Shown: one piece after another, positions 1-6,497 of the stretch
Numbering within the stretch: position 1 is the first letter of the stretch
Layout of the letters: each line of letters opens with the position of its first letter
Assembly (NCBI GenBank): GCA_009782085.1
Contig: WQUN01000030.1
Location: 1 to 7,397, forward strand
Source: Bacillota bacterium
GTDB taxonomy: Bacteria; Bacillota; Clostridia; Lachnospirales; WQUN01
DNA length: 7,397 bases
Direction of reading: 5' to 3'
Made by a program: the position numbers and the translations under genes
Notes under the pieces: generated by a model
What the model was told of the DNA's origin: nothing
The model's input: only the letters and a program-made list of their open reading frames with translations
Database searches by the model: none

Positions 1-94
1 AACTGTCCAGAAATAACATGCACATTTTTTTGAAACGACGAACGCTTCTACGGCGTTTCAAAAAAATATTTGATCAGTTTATTTCTGGACAGTT
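1..94. repeat. 94-bp palindromic MITE-like element
   Basis: The outer 16 bases (AACTGTCCAGAAATAA, 1-16) are repeated as a perfect reverse complement at 79-94. A second pair of inner arms (ATTTTTTTGAAACG at 24-37 and its complement at 54-67) matches over 14 bp, leaving a 16-base centre. The whole unit can therefore form a long imperfect hairpin and encodes nothing. Perfect terminal inverted repeats on a short non-coding unit are typical of MITEs or of fused ends of an insertion sequence. I cannot name the parent family, and no target-site duplication can be checked because the left flank lies outside the window. The element starts at base 1, which would fit a contig break at a multicopy repeat. 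Confidence 0.7.
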
Positions 95-138
95 CCTAAA
101 CGCGGCAACGTCAACAGGTTAAGGAGGAGAAAACGCAT

Positions 139-167
139 AAAAAAATGACGCGCCGGATCGGCGCGCC
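139..167 (-). terminator. Rho-independent terminator, minus strand
   Basis: On the minus strand a GC-only 7-bp stem (149-155 pairing with 159-165, three-base loop) is followed by TCA and then a run of seven T (complement of 139-145). This is the standard layout of an intrinsic terminator. It lies about 220 bases downstream of the two small minus-strand genes ending at 388 and is the most likely end of their transcript. The palindromes between (185-222 and 261-318) would be part of that transcript. Confidence 0.6.
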
Positions 168-182
168 CTGCCATAACAGGGT

Positions 183-235
183 GAGAAAACATTGGCCTCC
201 TGTGTCGTCGGCAAATGTTTTCTGCATCCGGTATA
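183..235. repeat. Dispersed hairpin repeat, copy 1
   Basis: A 13-bp stem with one mismatch (gaaaacattggcc at 185-197, ggcaaatgttttc at 210-222) encloses a 12-base loop and is followed by gcatccggtata. The same unit recurs at 2011-2069 with a longer loop, and half of it at 915-932. The two full copies agree in both arms, in the gtcgtc part of the loop and in the 3' tail. This marks a dispersed palindromic repeat rather than a gene-specific structure. Confidence 0.7.
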
Positions 236-260
236 TTCCATCCCAAAAGCAACCGCTCAT

Positions 261-318
261 TGTCATTCTGAGGCGAAGCCGAAGAATCCTCGGTTCTGTT
301 GCTGCGCTCAGGATGACA
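261..318. repeat. REP-like palindrome ('cattctgag' type)
   Basis: The left arm TGTCATTCTGAGGCGAAGC (261-279) is nearly complementary to GCTGCGCTCAGGATGACA (301-318), differing by two substitutions and one extra base, around a loop containing gaagaatcctcgg. The pattern tgtcattctgag-cgaag...ctcaggatgaca is familiar as a short intergenic palindrome scattered through many bacterial genomes; this is from memory of the motif. It creates spurious open frames on both strands but encodes no protein. Confidence 0.65.
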
Positions 319-387
319 CACGATCCGTTATTTGCGGTACGTCGTACTCGTGTGCGGGCGGTTTTGTCCGTTGCCTCCGGCTTCTTC

Positions 388-561
388 TCAGCCGTCGCCC
401 TTCAGAAGCCTGTCGGCGTGGCTTTTCAGGCTGTCGAACGAGTTTACGTCGCCGCCCCTCGATTGGATCATTTCACGGACATATTCCGGCAGCTCGTTGT
501 AATATTGGCGGGCGTCGGCGTCCTGGAAGATTAAAGCGCGCAAGTCTGGATAGCGCTTCAT
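388..561 (-). CDS. Small uncharacterised protein, 57 aa
   Basis: ATG at 561-559 opens a 57-codon frame ending in TGA (390-388). An AGGTG ribosome-binding motif sits just upstream, between the stop of the preceding small gene (570) and this start; only 8 bases separate the two, which indicates translation from one transcript. The product begins MKRYPDLRALIFQDADARQY, continues with a segment ELPEYVREMIQSRGGDVNSF (residues 23-42), and ends in a basic, probably helical tail. It has no signal peptide, membrane segment or cysteine, so it is probably cytosolic. The YY-ELP-YV-MI-SRG-VNSF-SL pattern resembles short hypothetical proteins I recall from Clostridia, but I can assign no function. The ribosome binding site, tight coupling and protein-like composition argue for a real gene. 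It is a single short frame, so some doubt remains. Confidence 0.6.
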   Translation of the reverse strand: MKRYPDLRALIFQDADARQYYNELPEYVREMIQSRGGDVNSFDSLKSHADRLLKGDG

Positions 562-569
562 GGCGTCAC

Positions 570-680
570 CTACTTCATGGTCATTTTGGGTTTTTTTACG
601 CCTTTCGGGATGTTGGCGCCGAGATTGAGCGAATCCTTTTCTTTAGCCTGTTCCGTAGCGTTGAGCGGCTTCTTTGACAC
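570..680 (-). CDS. Small lysine-rich protein, 36 aa
   Basis: A GTG start at 680-678 is preceded by GAGGTG with a six-base spacer (TGAGGTGATCTTT-GTG), one of the best matches to the anti-Shine-Dalgarno sequence in the window. Of 36 residues, nine are lysine; the product runs (M)SKKPLNATEQAKEKDSLNL and ends in GVKKPKMTMK. It has no hydrophobic segment, so a small soluble basic protein is likely. The frame is open further upstream, but the longer version would start inside the tRNA gene and ignore the ribosome binding site. The stop lies 8 bases before the 57-aa gene, suggesting a two-gene unit. Function is unknown; basic spore or nucleic-acid-binding small proteins have a similar composition, but no known family is recognised. 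Either separate transcription or readthrough from the tRNA promoter is possible, as no strong promoter is visible between 681 and 751. Confidence 0.55.
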   Translation of the reverse strand: MSKKPLNATEQAKEKDSLNLGANIPKGVKKPKMTMK

Positions 681-751
681 AAAGATCACCTCACGGACCA
701 TAGTATGCGCGATAGAAGCGGAATTATGCGGAAAAGCGGGCCAATAAAAAA

Positions 752-823
752 AGCGCGAAACGGGATTCGAACCCGCGGCCCTCGCCTTGGCAAGGCGATG
801 CTCTACCACTGAGCCATTCGCGC
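752..823 (-). tRNA. tRNA-Gly (anticodon GCC)
   Basis: On the minus strand the 72-base cloverleaf is complete. The acceptor stem is GCGCGAA/TTCGCGC, the D-arm GCTC-AGTGGTA-GAGC, and the anticodon arm TCGCC-TTGCCAA-GGCGA with anticodon GCC (complement of 789-791). The T-arm is GCGGG-TTCGAAT-CCCGT with one terminal G-U pair. The discriminator base is U, as is usual for bacterial tRNA-Gly. CCA is not encoded: the acceptor stem runs directly into a seven-T stretch (complement of 746-752), which probably also ends transcription, so CCA would be added by the tRNA nucleotidyltransferase. Confidence 0.97.
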
Positions 824-863
824 AAACTCTCTGTAAGAACTCATTTCAAATCGGAACGGCTCT

Positions 864-892
864 AGTCTACCAGACAAATTTCAGTTCGTCAA
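864..892 (-). promoter_or_regulatory. Sigma-A promoter of tRNA-Gly
   Basis: Minus strand: -35 box TTGACG (complement of 887-892), a 17-base spacer, and -10 box TAGACT (complement of 864-869). The -10 box ends about 40 bases upstream of the mature tRNA 5' end at 823, leaving a short leader for RNase P to remove. Confidence 0.75.
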
Positions 893-914
893 GAGGAAAT
901 CTGGCTGTGTTCGT

Positions 915-932
915 AGGTTAATGTTTTCGCGC
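915..932 (-). repeat. Half copy of the dispersed hairpin repeat, inverted
   Basis: The plus-strand 18-mer aggttaatgttttcgcgc matches the reverse complement of positions 2009-2026 in 17 of 18 bases. Only one arm of the hairpin unit is present. With the copy at 2009-2069 it forms inverted flanks around the S41 protease gene. Confidence 0.55.
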
Positions 933-957
933 ACCGGCGGCTCTCCGCTTCCCGCCG

Positions 958-1980
<1,023 letters not shown>

Positions 1981-2010
1981 GAGCGGGCCTCCCGGCATTT
2001 ATAACGGAGC

Positions 2011-2069
2011 GCGAAAACATTAGCCTCCTCTGTCTACGTCGTCGGCAAATGTTTTCCGCATCCGGTATA
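2011..2069. repeat. Dispersed hairpin repeat, copy 2
   Basis: The stem is gaaaacattagcc (2013-2025) with ggcaaatgttttc (2044-2056), 13 bp with one mismatch. It encloses an 18-base loop, six bases longer than in copy 1 (183-235), and is followed by the same gcatccggtata tail. It lies in the leader of the S41 protease gene, about 30 bases upstream of its start. Confidence 0.7.
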
Positions 2070-2114
2070 GAACCTATATTCAATCCGGCATTCCGGGAGT
2101 CGAATACAGGTTCT
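2069..2114. repeat. Composite hairpin in protease leader
   Basis: AGAACCTATATTC (2069-2081) pairs with GAATACAGGTTCT (2102-2114) in 12 of 13 positions. The 20-base loop carries an inner hairpin CCGG-catt-CCGG (2085-2096). It directly abuts the hairpin repeat at 2011-2069, so the transcript of the minus-strand protease gene would begin with two consecutive stem-loops. No T-run follows, so it is not a standard terminator. Confidence 0.6.
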
Positions 2115-2151
2115 TACAAATAATTACCTTCCGTAATGGAACAATATTCTT

Positions 2152-2180
2152 AGTATAACCGTTCTAAGGATGAATTCCAA
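2152..2180 (-). promoter_or_regulatory. Sigma-A promoter for S41 protease
   Basis: Minus strand: -35 TTGGAA (complement of 2175-2180), a 17-base spacer, and -10 TATACT (complement of 2152-2157). Transcription would start near 2145 and give a leader of about 165 bases containing both hairpins (2069-2114 and 2013-2056). For the divergent gene at 2208 I see no equally good promoter; the plus-strand TATTCT at 2145-2150 lacks a well-spaced -35 box. Confidence 0.6.
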
Positions 2181-2207
2181 ATTATTATTACGGAGGTGCT
2201 TTGAATC

Positions 2208-3164
2208 ATGAAAAAGACTGTAATCGCACTGTTTCTGGCCGCCGCGGTGGCTGCCCCGGCGGCGGGCGGCGCGCGGGCCGCGGCTCTGATCGCCCCGCCG
2301 GCGAATCAGCCGGCGCTCCCGGCGCGGATAGACGGGGTCATCACGAGCGTTACCGACGGGGGCATAGAGGTCAAGGACTCCAACACCGGGGCAAGCGTCG
2401 TCCTCAGCGTCTCGCGGGATACTTTCATCCTGGACGCCGGGACCGGCGCGGCGACGGCCGTAAAAGACCGGGAGAACGACAGCGTGATCGCGTACTACGG
2501 CCCCGTCGCGACGGCGAGCGAACCGCCGCAGTCGAACTGCCTGGCGCTTTTCCTGAACAGCACCGAGGAGCTGGACACGCCGCATTACGCGGTCGCGGAG
2601 GCAGTCGAGCAGAAGGACGGCCAGACGTCCGTGCTGATCTACAACGGGAGCCAGTACGTGACGCTCACGGACAGCACGCCGATCTTCCCGTATCTGACCA
2701 GGAACATCGTCACCAAGGACATGATCCGTACCGGGACTAAGCTGGCCCTGTGGTACGGGATCACCACCCTTAGCTATCCCGGCCTCGCGCAGGCGTCAAA
2801 GGCCGTGATCCTCCGGCAGCCGGCGCTTACGGCGGACGGGGGCGGCGCGGAGGCGGCTCCGGACGGGTCCGCCGGCGGGAGCGCGTCCGCGGACGACAAG
2901 CGGGCGGCGCTGTCCGCCGAATTCGGCGGGGCGGAGTACGACAAAAACGGCGTCACGATGATCCCGCTTCGCCAGGCGGCCGAGGCGCGGGGGTACGCCG
3001 TCGGCTGGGACGGCGGCGCGCGGGCCGTGTCGCTGGAAAAGGACGGCGGGACGATATTGCTTTACATCGGCAAAAACGACTATTCGGGGACGGAGCTGGA
3101 GTATCCGCCCGAGATCACCGGCGGCAGGACGTTCGTGCCCGCGTCGTTTTTAGAGCATTTATAA
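2208..3164 (+). CDS. Secreted stalk-domain (copper amine oxidase N-terminal-like) protein
   Basis: The 318-aa product starts with a Sec signal peptide (MKKTVIALFLAAAVAAPAAG, cleavage probably near residues 24-26). A beta-rich middle region (about 38-205) contains the segment IDGVITSVTDGGIEVKD. An Ala/Gly/Asp-rich linker (about 207-230) leads to a C-terminal domain (about 240-318) with MIPLRQAAEARGYAVGWD and TGGRTFVPASFLEHL. That C-terminal pattern is the repeat called copper amine oxidase N-terminal or stalk domain in secreted Firmicutes proteins. There it is usually an extracellular structural module and does not imply oxidase activity. GGAGGTG lies nine bases before the ATG. The stop is 21 bases before the ADP-ribosylglycohydrolase gene, so the two are probably co-transcribed. 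The middle region is not recognised, and the exact role is unknown. Confidence 0.8.
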   Translation: MKKTVIALFLAAAVAAPAAGGARAAALIAPPANQPALPARIDGVITSVTDGGIEVKDSNTGASVVLSVSRDTFILDAGTGAATAVKDRENDSVIAYYGPVATASEPPQSNCLALFLNSTEELDTPHYAVAEAVEQKDGQTSVLIYNGSQYVTLTDSTPIFPYLTRNIVTKDMIRTGTKLALWYGITTLSYPGLAQASKAVILRQPALTADGGGAEAAPDGSAGGSASADDKRAALSAEFGGAEYDKNGVTMIPLRQAAEARGYAVGWDGGARAVSLEKDGGTILLYIGKNDYSGTELEYPPEITGGRTFVPASFLEHL

Positions 3165-3185
3165 AAAGTATGGGGAGGGCTCCGA

Positions 3186-4742
3186 ATGAAACTGTCCTAT
3201 GAGGCTTACCGGGACAAGGTGATGGGCTGCTGGGCCGGGAAGAACATCGGCGGCGTGCTGGGCGCGCCGTTCGAGGGCAGGCGGCGGATGAACGACGTGA
3301 GCTTCTATACGCAGGACCTGTCCGCCGGGCCGCCGCCGAACGACGACCTGGACCTGCAGATCGTCTGGCTTACGGCCGCGGAACGCTACGGCAGGCATGT
3401 GAACGCGTCGATACTCGGGGAGTATTGGCTGAGCTATGTCACGCCGAACTGGGTCGAGTACGGGACCGGCAAGGCAAACCTCGTGAACGGCCTGGTCCCG
3501 CCCATGTCCGGGCATTTCCTGAACCAGTACCGGAACTCCTGCGGCTGCTTCATCCGCTCGGAGATCTGGGCGTGCCTGGCCCCCGGGCAGCCGGACATAG
3601 CCGTGCGCTACGCCTACGAGGACGCCATAGTCGACCACTCCGGCGAGGGCGCGTTCGGCGAGATTTTCTGCGCGGCGCTGGAGAGCGCGGCCTTCGCGGA
3701 GAGCGACGCCAGGAAGCTGATCGACATCGGGCTAAGCTACATCCCGGCGGAGTGCGCCGTCGCCCGGTGCGTGAAAAAGGCCGTGGAGTCCTACGACGCG
3801 GGGCTCTGCCTGGCTGAGGCCAGGCTGAAAATACACAGCGAGGCGCCTGGGACCTTCGGCGTCCAGGGCAGAACTGTCGCGGATTCAGCCGCCGAGGGCA
3901 TGGAGGTCGGGGCGCCCGGCTTCGACGCGCCGGAGAACATCGGCTTTTTGATAGCGGGCTGGCTCTACGGCGAGGGGGATTTCGGGAAGTCCGTCTGCGC
4001 GGCGGTCAACTGCGGCGAGGACACGGACTGCACCGGGGCCACGCTCGGCTCGATACTGGGCATCGTCGGCGGCGCGTCCGCCTTGCCGGAGAAATGGACG
4101 GCCCCGCTCGACGACAAAATAGCCACGATGTGCATCAACATGACTTCCTGGGGCGGAGTCTGGGTCCCCAAAACCGTCACGGAGCTGACCGACAGGGTTT
4201 TGCGCGTCACGCCGCTGTTCCTGGGCATACACGACTGCGACATCCTGGGCGGCTACGCGGTAAACTGCAAGGAGGGCGCCGCGCTGTACTGCCCAAAGGA
4301 GGACTATCTGCCGCGCATGAACGCGGCCGGCGGGCCGCCCAGGGAGCTGTCCGTCGGCGAGCTGACCGCCCTTTCGCCCTATGTGGCGCGCTTCGCCTTC
4401 CCGACGCACACGGTGCTGGTGGATTACGGGGACGGCATATTCTTCACTTCGGACGAGCCGCGCAGGTTCAAGGTGACGGTCATCAACAACAACACGATGC
4501 TCCAGCAGATGTGGTGCGAAATGAAGCTCTACCTGCCGGCGGGCGCCAAGCCGGCCGGCGGCGCGGAGTTCTCGATGCAGCTCAACACGCTCTTCGGCGA
4601 CAGGGCGGAGACGGTCTTCTGTGTGGACGCGTCGGAGTACGGCGGGAGCAGGCTCGAGGTCATCGTGGACATTTCGCTGGCCGGCAGGCACACGGACACG
4701 CCGGTCAAAGCGGTGTTTCTGAGGAGGCCGCGGGAGGCGTGA
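3186..4742 (+). CDS. ADP-ribosylglycohydrolase family protein
   Basis: This 518-aa protein belongs to the ADP-ribosyl-hydrolase (ARH/DraG) family. Its members use a pair of Mg ions to remove ADP-ribose from proteins or to cleave related N- or O-glycosidic bonds. The N-terminal helix motif MGCWAGKNIGGVLGAPFEG (13-31), the first acidic metal motif N52-D-D-L-D56, the SGEGAFGE segment (152-159) and the second metal motif GEDTDCTGA (277-285) are all present, so the active site looks intact. About 160 C-terminal residues (from about 360) form a beta-rich extension absent from minimal ARH proteins of about 300 aa. No signal peptide is seen, so it is presumably cytosolic. GGGAGGG precedes the ATG. 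It follows a secreted stalk protein by 21 bases, but a functional link is not evident. The substrate is unknown: deADP-ribosylation or hydrolysis of a nucleoside-like or sugar substrate are both possible. Confidence 0.87.
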   Translation: MKLSYEAYRDKVMGCWAGKNIGGVLGAPFEGRRRMNDVSFYTQDLSAGPPPNDDLDLQIVWLTAAERYGRHVNASILGEYWLSYVTPNWVEYGTGKANLVNGLVPPMSGHFLNQYRNSCGCFIRSEIWACLAPGQPDIAVRYAYEDAIVDHSGEGAFGEIFCAALESAAFAESDARKLIDIGLSYIPAECAVARCVKKAVESYDAGLCLAEARLKIHSEAPGTFGVQGRTVADSAAEGMEVGAPGFDAPENIGFLIAGWLYGEGDFGKSVCAAVNCGEDTDCTGATLGSILGIVGGASALPEKWTAPLDDKIATMCINMTSWGGVWVPKTVTELTDRVLRVTPLFLGIHDCDILGGYAVNCKEGAALYCPKEDYLPRMNAAGGPPRELSVGELTALSPYVARFAFPTHTVLVDYGDGIFFTSDEPRRFKVTVINNNTMLQQMWCEMKLYLPAGAKPAGGAEFSMQLNTLFGDRAETVFCVDASEYGGSRLEVIVDISLAGRHTDTPVKAVFLRRPREA

Positions 4743-4756
4743 GCTGAAAATTGCTA

Positions 4757-4785
4757 TTCACAAACGGAGAGCGGCGTGATATAAT
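4757..4785 (+). promoter_or_regulatory. Sigma-A promoter for antitoxin gene
   Basis: The -35 box TTCACA (4757-4762), a 17-base spacer and a perfect TATAAT (4780-4785) with an extended -10 TG (4777-4778) make this one of the best promoters in the window. A second TATAAT occurs at 4791-4796. It separates the antitoxin from the upstream ADP-ribosylglycohydrolase operon. Antitoxins of this type usually repress their own promoter, so an operator may overlap here, but no clear palindrome was found. Confidence 0.75.
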
Positions 4786-4834
4786 CAGCATATAATAATT
4801 CCAAAGGATTACTATCATTTTGAGGTGAACGGGA

Positions 4835-5125
4835 ATGTATATACGGCCGTCGGCTGCAATCCGGAATGACTACAATAAAGTATCCGAATTATGCAGACTC
4901 AGCGGGGAACCTGTCTATCTGACAAAGAACGGCAGCGGCGACCTGGTGGTGATGGATATCGAGTCGTTTGTCAGGCGCGAGAGCGTTCTCAAGCTGCGGG
5001 AGGCTTTGCTGCGTTCCGAAGAGGAGCGGGCTTCCGGCAGGCCGGGCTATACGGCTGAGGAAACGGCTTGTATGATGAGGGAGGCTATTCGAGAGATGGC
5101 CGATGCCAAACGCAGGAAAGTATAG
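4835..5125 (+). CDS. Phd/YefM-family antitoxin
   Basis: The 96-aa product has the Phd/YefM layout. The N-terminal DNA-binding and dimerisation part (about 1-48) includes SAAIRNDYNKVSELCRLSGE, then PVYLTKNGSGDLVVMDIESF (26-45), which contains the family's characteristic P-V-x-(I/L)-T-x-(N/H)-G stretch and V-M-(D/S)-x-x-x-(F/Y). The charged helical C-terminal half (about 49-96, rich in Arg and Glu) normally wraps around the toxin. In a working locus it would neutralise a RelE/ParE-type toxin and autorepress. GAGGTG lies seven bases before the ATG and a strong promoter lies at 4757-4785. The toxin start overlaps the last 23 bases of this gene, a usual arrangement, but the toxin is broken, so this is now an orphan antitoxin. 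The antitoxin frame itself looks complete. Confidence 0.88.
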   Translation: MYIRPSAAIRNDYNKVSELCRLSGEPVYLTKNGSGDLVVMDIESFVRRESVLKLREALLRSEEERASGRPGYTAEETACMMREAIREMADAKRRKV

Positions 5126-5238
5126 GGTAAAAACTAATTTTCGGGAAGCACTACATGCTGATTTTTCAGATCGTCGGTAAATCTGTGTTTGTGGACGCGA
5201 TGGTGGATTGCCGGCAGGACTATATCTGGCTGCTGTAA
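5103..5238 (+). pseudogene. Decayed RelE/ParE-type toxin gene remnant
   Basis: A frame starting at ATG 5103 overlaps the antitoxin end and begins MPNAGKYRVK, the start of a RelE/ParE-type toxin, but stops after 25 residues (TAA at 5178-5180). In the +1 frame from about 5131 to the TAA at 5236-5238, the sequence encodes GKHYMLIFQIVGKSVFVDAM followed by VDCRQDYIWLL. This fits the conserved C-terminal strand and final helix of the RelE/ParE family, with the family's RxDY-type ending. The ends are thus about 30 bases apart, whereas intact toxins of this family have roughly 90-105 residues. About 50 central residues are missing and the frame is shifted. The remains are too short for a fold, so loss of toxin activity is inferred. 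An alternative reading, a functional 25-aa peptide, is less likely. Confidence 0.75.
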
Positions 5239-5247
5239 ATGAAAAAT

Positions 5248-5317
5248 GCGGCCGTGGGACGGTTTATACCAATCCTATGAAAATCCCAGGATCGGTATTG
5301 CCCCATCCCGCGGCCGC
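5248..5317. terminator. Long hairpin, possible bidirectional terminator
   Basis: GCGGCCG (5248-5254) pairs with CGGCCGC (5311-5317); pairing continues inward with interruptions through GGGA/TCCC and TACC-AATCCT/AGGAT-GGTA. The outer stem is flanked by AAAAAT on the left and TTTG on the right, so it could stop transcription from either side. It lies just after the toxin remnant. The T-run is short, so a role as a plain palindromic repeat is equally possible. Confidence 0.5.
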
Positions 5318-5445
5318 TTTGTCATAAATATAATAAAAATGTCATGCCTTTGTAATTGAAAATACGGGCAAATCATGCAAAAATATAGTAAGTTTCCCGG
5401 ATTGTCCGGAATAGACTATAAACAGACAGGTAAAATTTGTATTTT

Positions 5446-5474
5446 TATAGATCGTAAATAGTATAGATCGTAAA
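5446..5474 (+). repeat. Tandem 13-bp direct repeat in gene leader
   Basis: TATAGATCGTAAA occurs twice, at 5446-5458 and 5462-5474, separated by three bases and so repeating every 16 bases. It ends just before the GAGGAGG ribosome binding site (5477-5483) of the gene at 5491. It could be a pair of operator half sites or a chance duplication. The 5318-5490 stretch is AT-rich; it has possible -10 boxes (TATAGT 5384-5389, TATAAA 5417-5422) but no well-spaced -35 box. Confidence 0.6.
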
Positions 5475-5490
5475 AAGAGGAGGCGCCCGG

Positions 5491-6489
5491 ATGAGGAGGA
5501 TGTTGAAATTTTTTTGCGCCGCGGCGCTGATCGCAGCCTCGCTGCCGCTTTACGCGCCCGCGGCCGGGGCCGCCGACGCCTTTCTGGTCACCGAGACCAA
5601 GCTGTCCTCGCGCGAGGAGGGCCTCGACATACGCGGGTCCTACCCCGTGGTGAGCGGGGTCGGCAACGCCTCGCTGGAGGCCGCCGTCAACGAGAAGATC
5701 GACACCGTTTTCGGGCAGAAAAAGGCGGAGGCGAAGAACGTCAAGGCCAAGTCGCTGGTCTTTTCCTACACCCTGACCGAAGCCAACGACGTCACCTCGA
5801 TTTTGCTGTACACCGTAATCAACACCGCGACGGTCAAAAAAGAGGTCAACTCGGTCAATTTCAGCAGGAGCCGGCAAAGCTGGGTCGCGATCGACGACGC
5901 CGCGGTTCTGGGGCCGAACGGCGCCTCTTTGGCCGATAAGGTCATCACCAAGGAAATAAGGAGCAACCCCGGCGAATACTACCAGAACTTCACCGGCGTC
6001 ACGTCGGGCGACGCCTTTGCGGTCGAAAACGACGGCGTCAAGCTGTACTTTGACGCGTTCAAGCTCGCCCCCGGCTCGAGGGGGGAAGTCTCCTTCAAGC
6101 TGGAGCGGCAGCGCATCGTGTATTACTGGCTGCCCAAGGAAAGATACCTTATCGACGCGTCGAATTACGACCTTCGGATGATCCCGCTCCGGACGGCCGC
6201 GGAGGCCCTCGGCTACACCGTGACCTGGAGCCCCGGCGACGCGAACAGCCTCGTCATAGTGGACAGGGGCGACGATTTCATGGTCACTTTGACCATCGGC
6301 AAAAACGAATATGTGGTGAGCCGCCCGTCCGCCCCGGAGCGGACGTCCGTCATGGCCCTGGAAGCCGCGCCGGAACTGACCGCCGGCGTGACCTACGTGC
6401 CGATCTCGTTTTTCGACCAGATACTGGAGCTCGTTTCCTACTCGATCGACGAAAACGGCGGAGTGGTGTTCGCGACATATGTGGATTAG
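5491..6489 (+). CDS. Secreted protein with PdaC/RsiV-like region and stalk domain
   Basis: The 332-aa product has a Sec signal peptide (MRRMLKFFCAAALIAASLPL, cleavage probably near 25-28). Residues about 32-205 resemble the DUF4163/DUF3298 pair found in the extracellular parts of PdaC (peptidoglycan deacetylase) and RsiV (lysozyme-sensing anti-sigma factor). Visible hallmarks are SYPVVSGVGNASLEAAVNEK (50-69) and AFAVENDGVKLYFDAFKLAP (175-194). Residues about 218-332 form a copper-amine-oxidase-N-like stalk domain with MIPLRTAAEALGYTVTWSPG and GVTYVPISFF. No deacetylase catalytic domain, transmembrane anchor or sigma-binding tail follows, so it is probably a secreted binding or structural protein at the cell wall. 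GAGGAGG lies seven bases before the ATG. It converges with the aldo/keto reductase gene, with only eight bases between the stops and no terminator between. Domain calls are from pattern recognition. Confidence 0.75.
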   Translation: MRRMLKFFCAAALIAASLPLYAPAAGAADAFLVTETKLSSREEGLDIRGSYPVVSGVGNASLEAAVNEKIDTVFGQKKAEAKNVKAKSLVFSYTLTEANDVTSILLYTVINTATVKKEVNSVNFSRSRQSWVAIDDAAVLGPNGASLADKVITKEIRSNPGEYYQNFTGVTSGDAFAVENDGVKLYFDAFKLAPGSRGEVSFKLERQRIVYYWLPKERYLIDASNYDLRMIPLRTAAEALGYTVTWSPGDANSLVIVDRGDDFMVTLTIGKNEYVVSRPSAPERTSVMALEAAPELTAGVTYVPISFFDQILELVSYSIDENGGVVFATYVD

Positions 6490-6497
6490 ATAACCTT

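Noticed and set aside
183..318. Possible CRISPR-like array from the clustered palindromes
   Set aside because: The repeats are different from each other and not regularly spaced, and no spacers or cas genes are present.
145..534. A 129-codon plus-strand open frame and an overlapping one at 192-677
   Set aside because: They run through the hairpin repeat and the REP-like palindrome and then antisense to the two small genes. The ribosome-binding-like AAGGAGG at 121 is too far from the ATG at 145. Their openness is explained by GC-rich repeat sequence.
570..809. A longer, 79-codon version of the small Lys-rich gene
   Set aside because: The extended start lies within the tRNA-Gly gene, and the strong GAGGTGATC motif points to the GTG at 680.
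2208..3164. Copper-dependent amine oxidase enzyme
   Set aside because: Only the N-terminal-type stalk domain is seen. The catalytic domain with its topaquinone tyrosine and histidine ligands is absent, so no oxidase activity is called.
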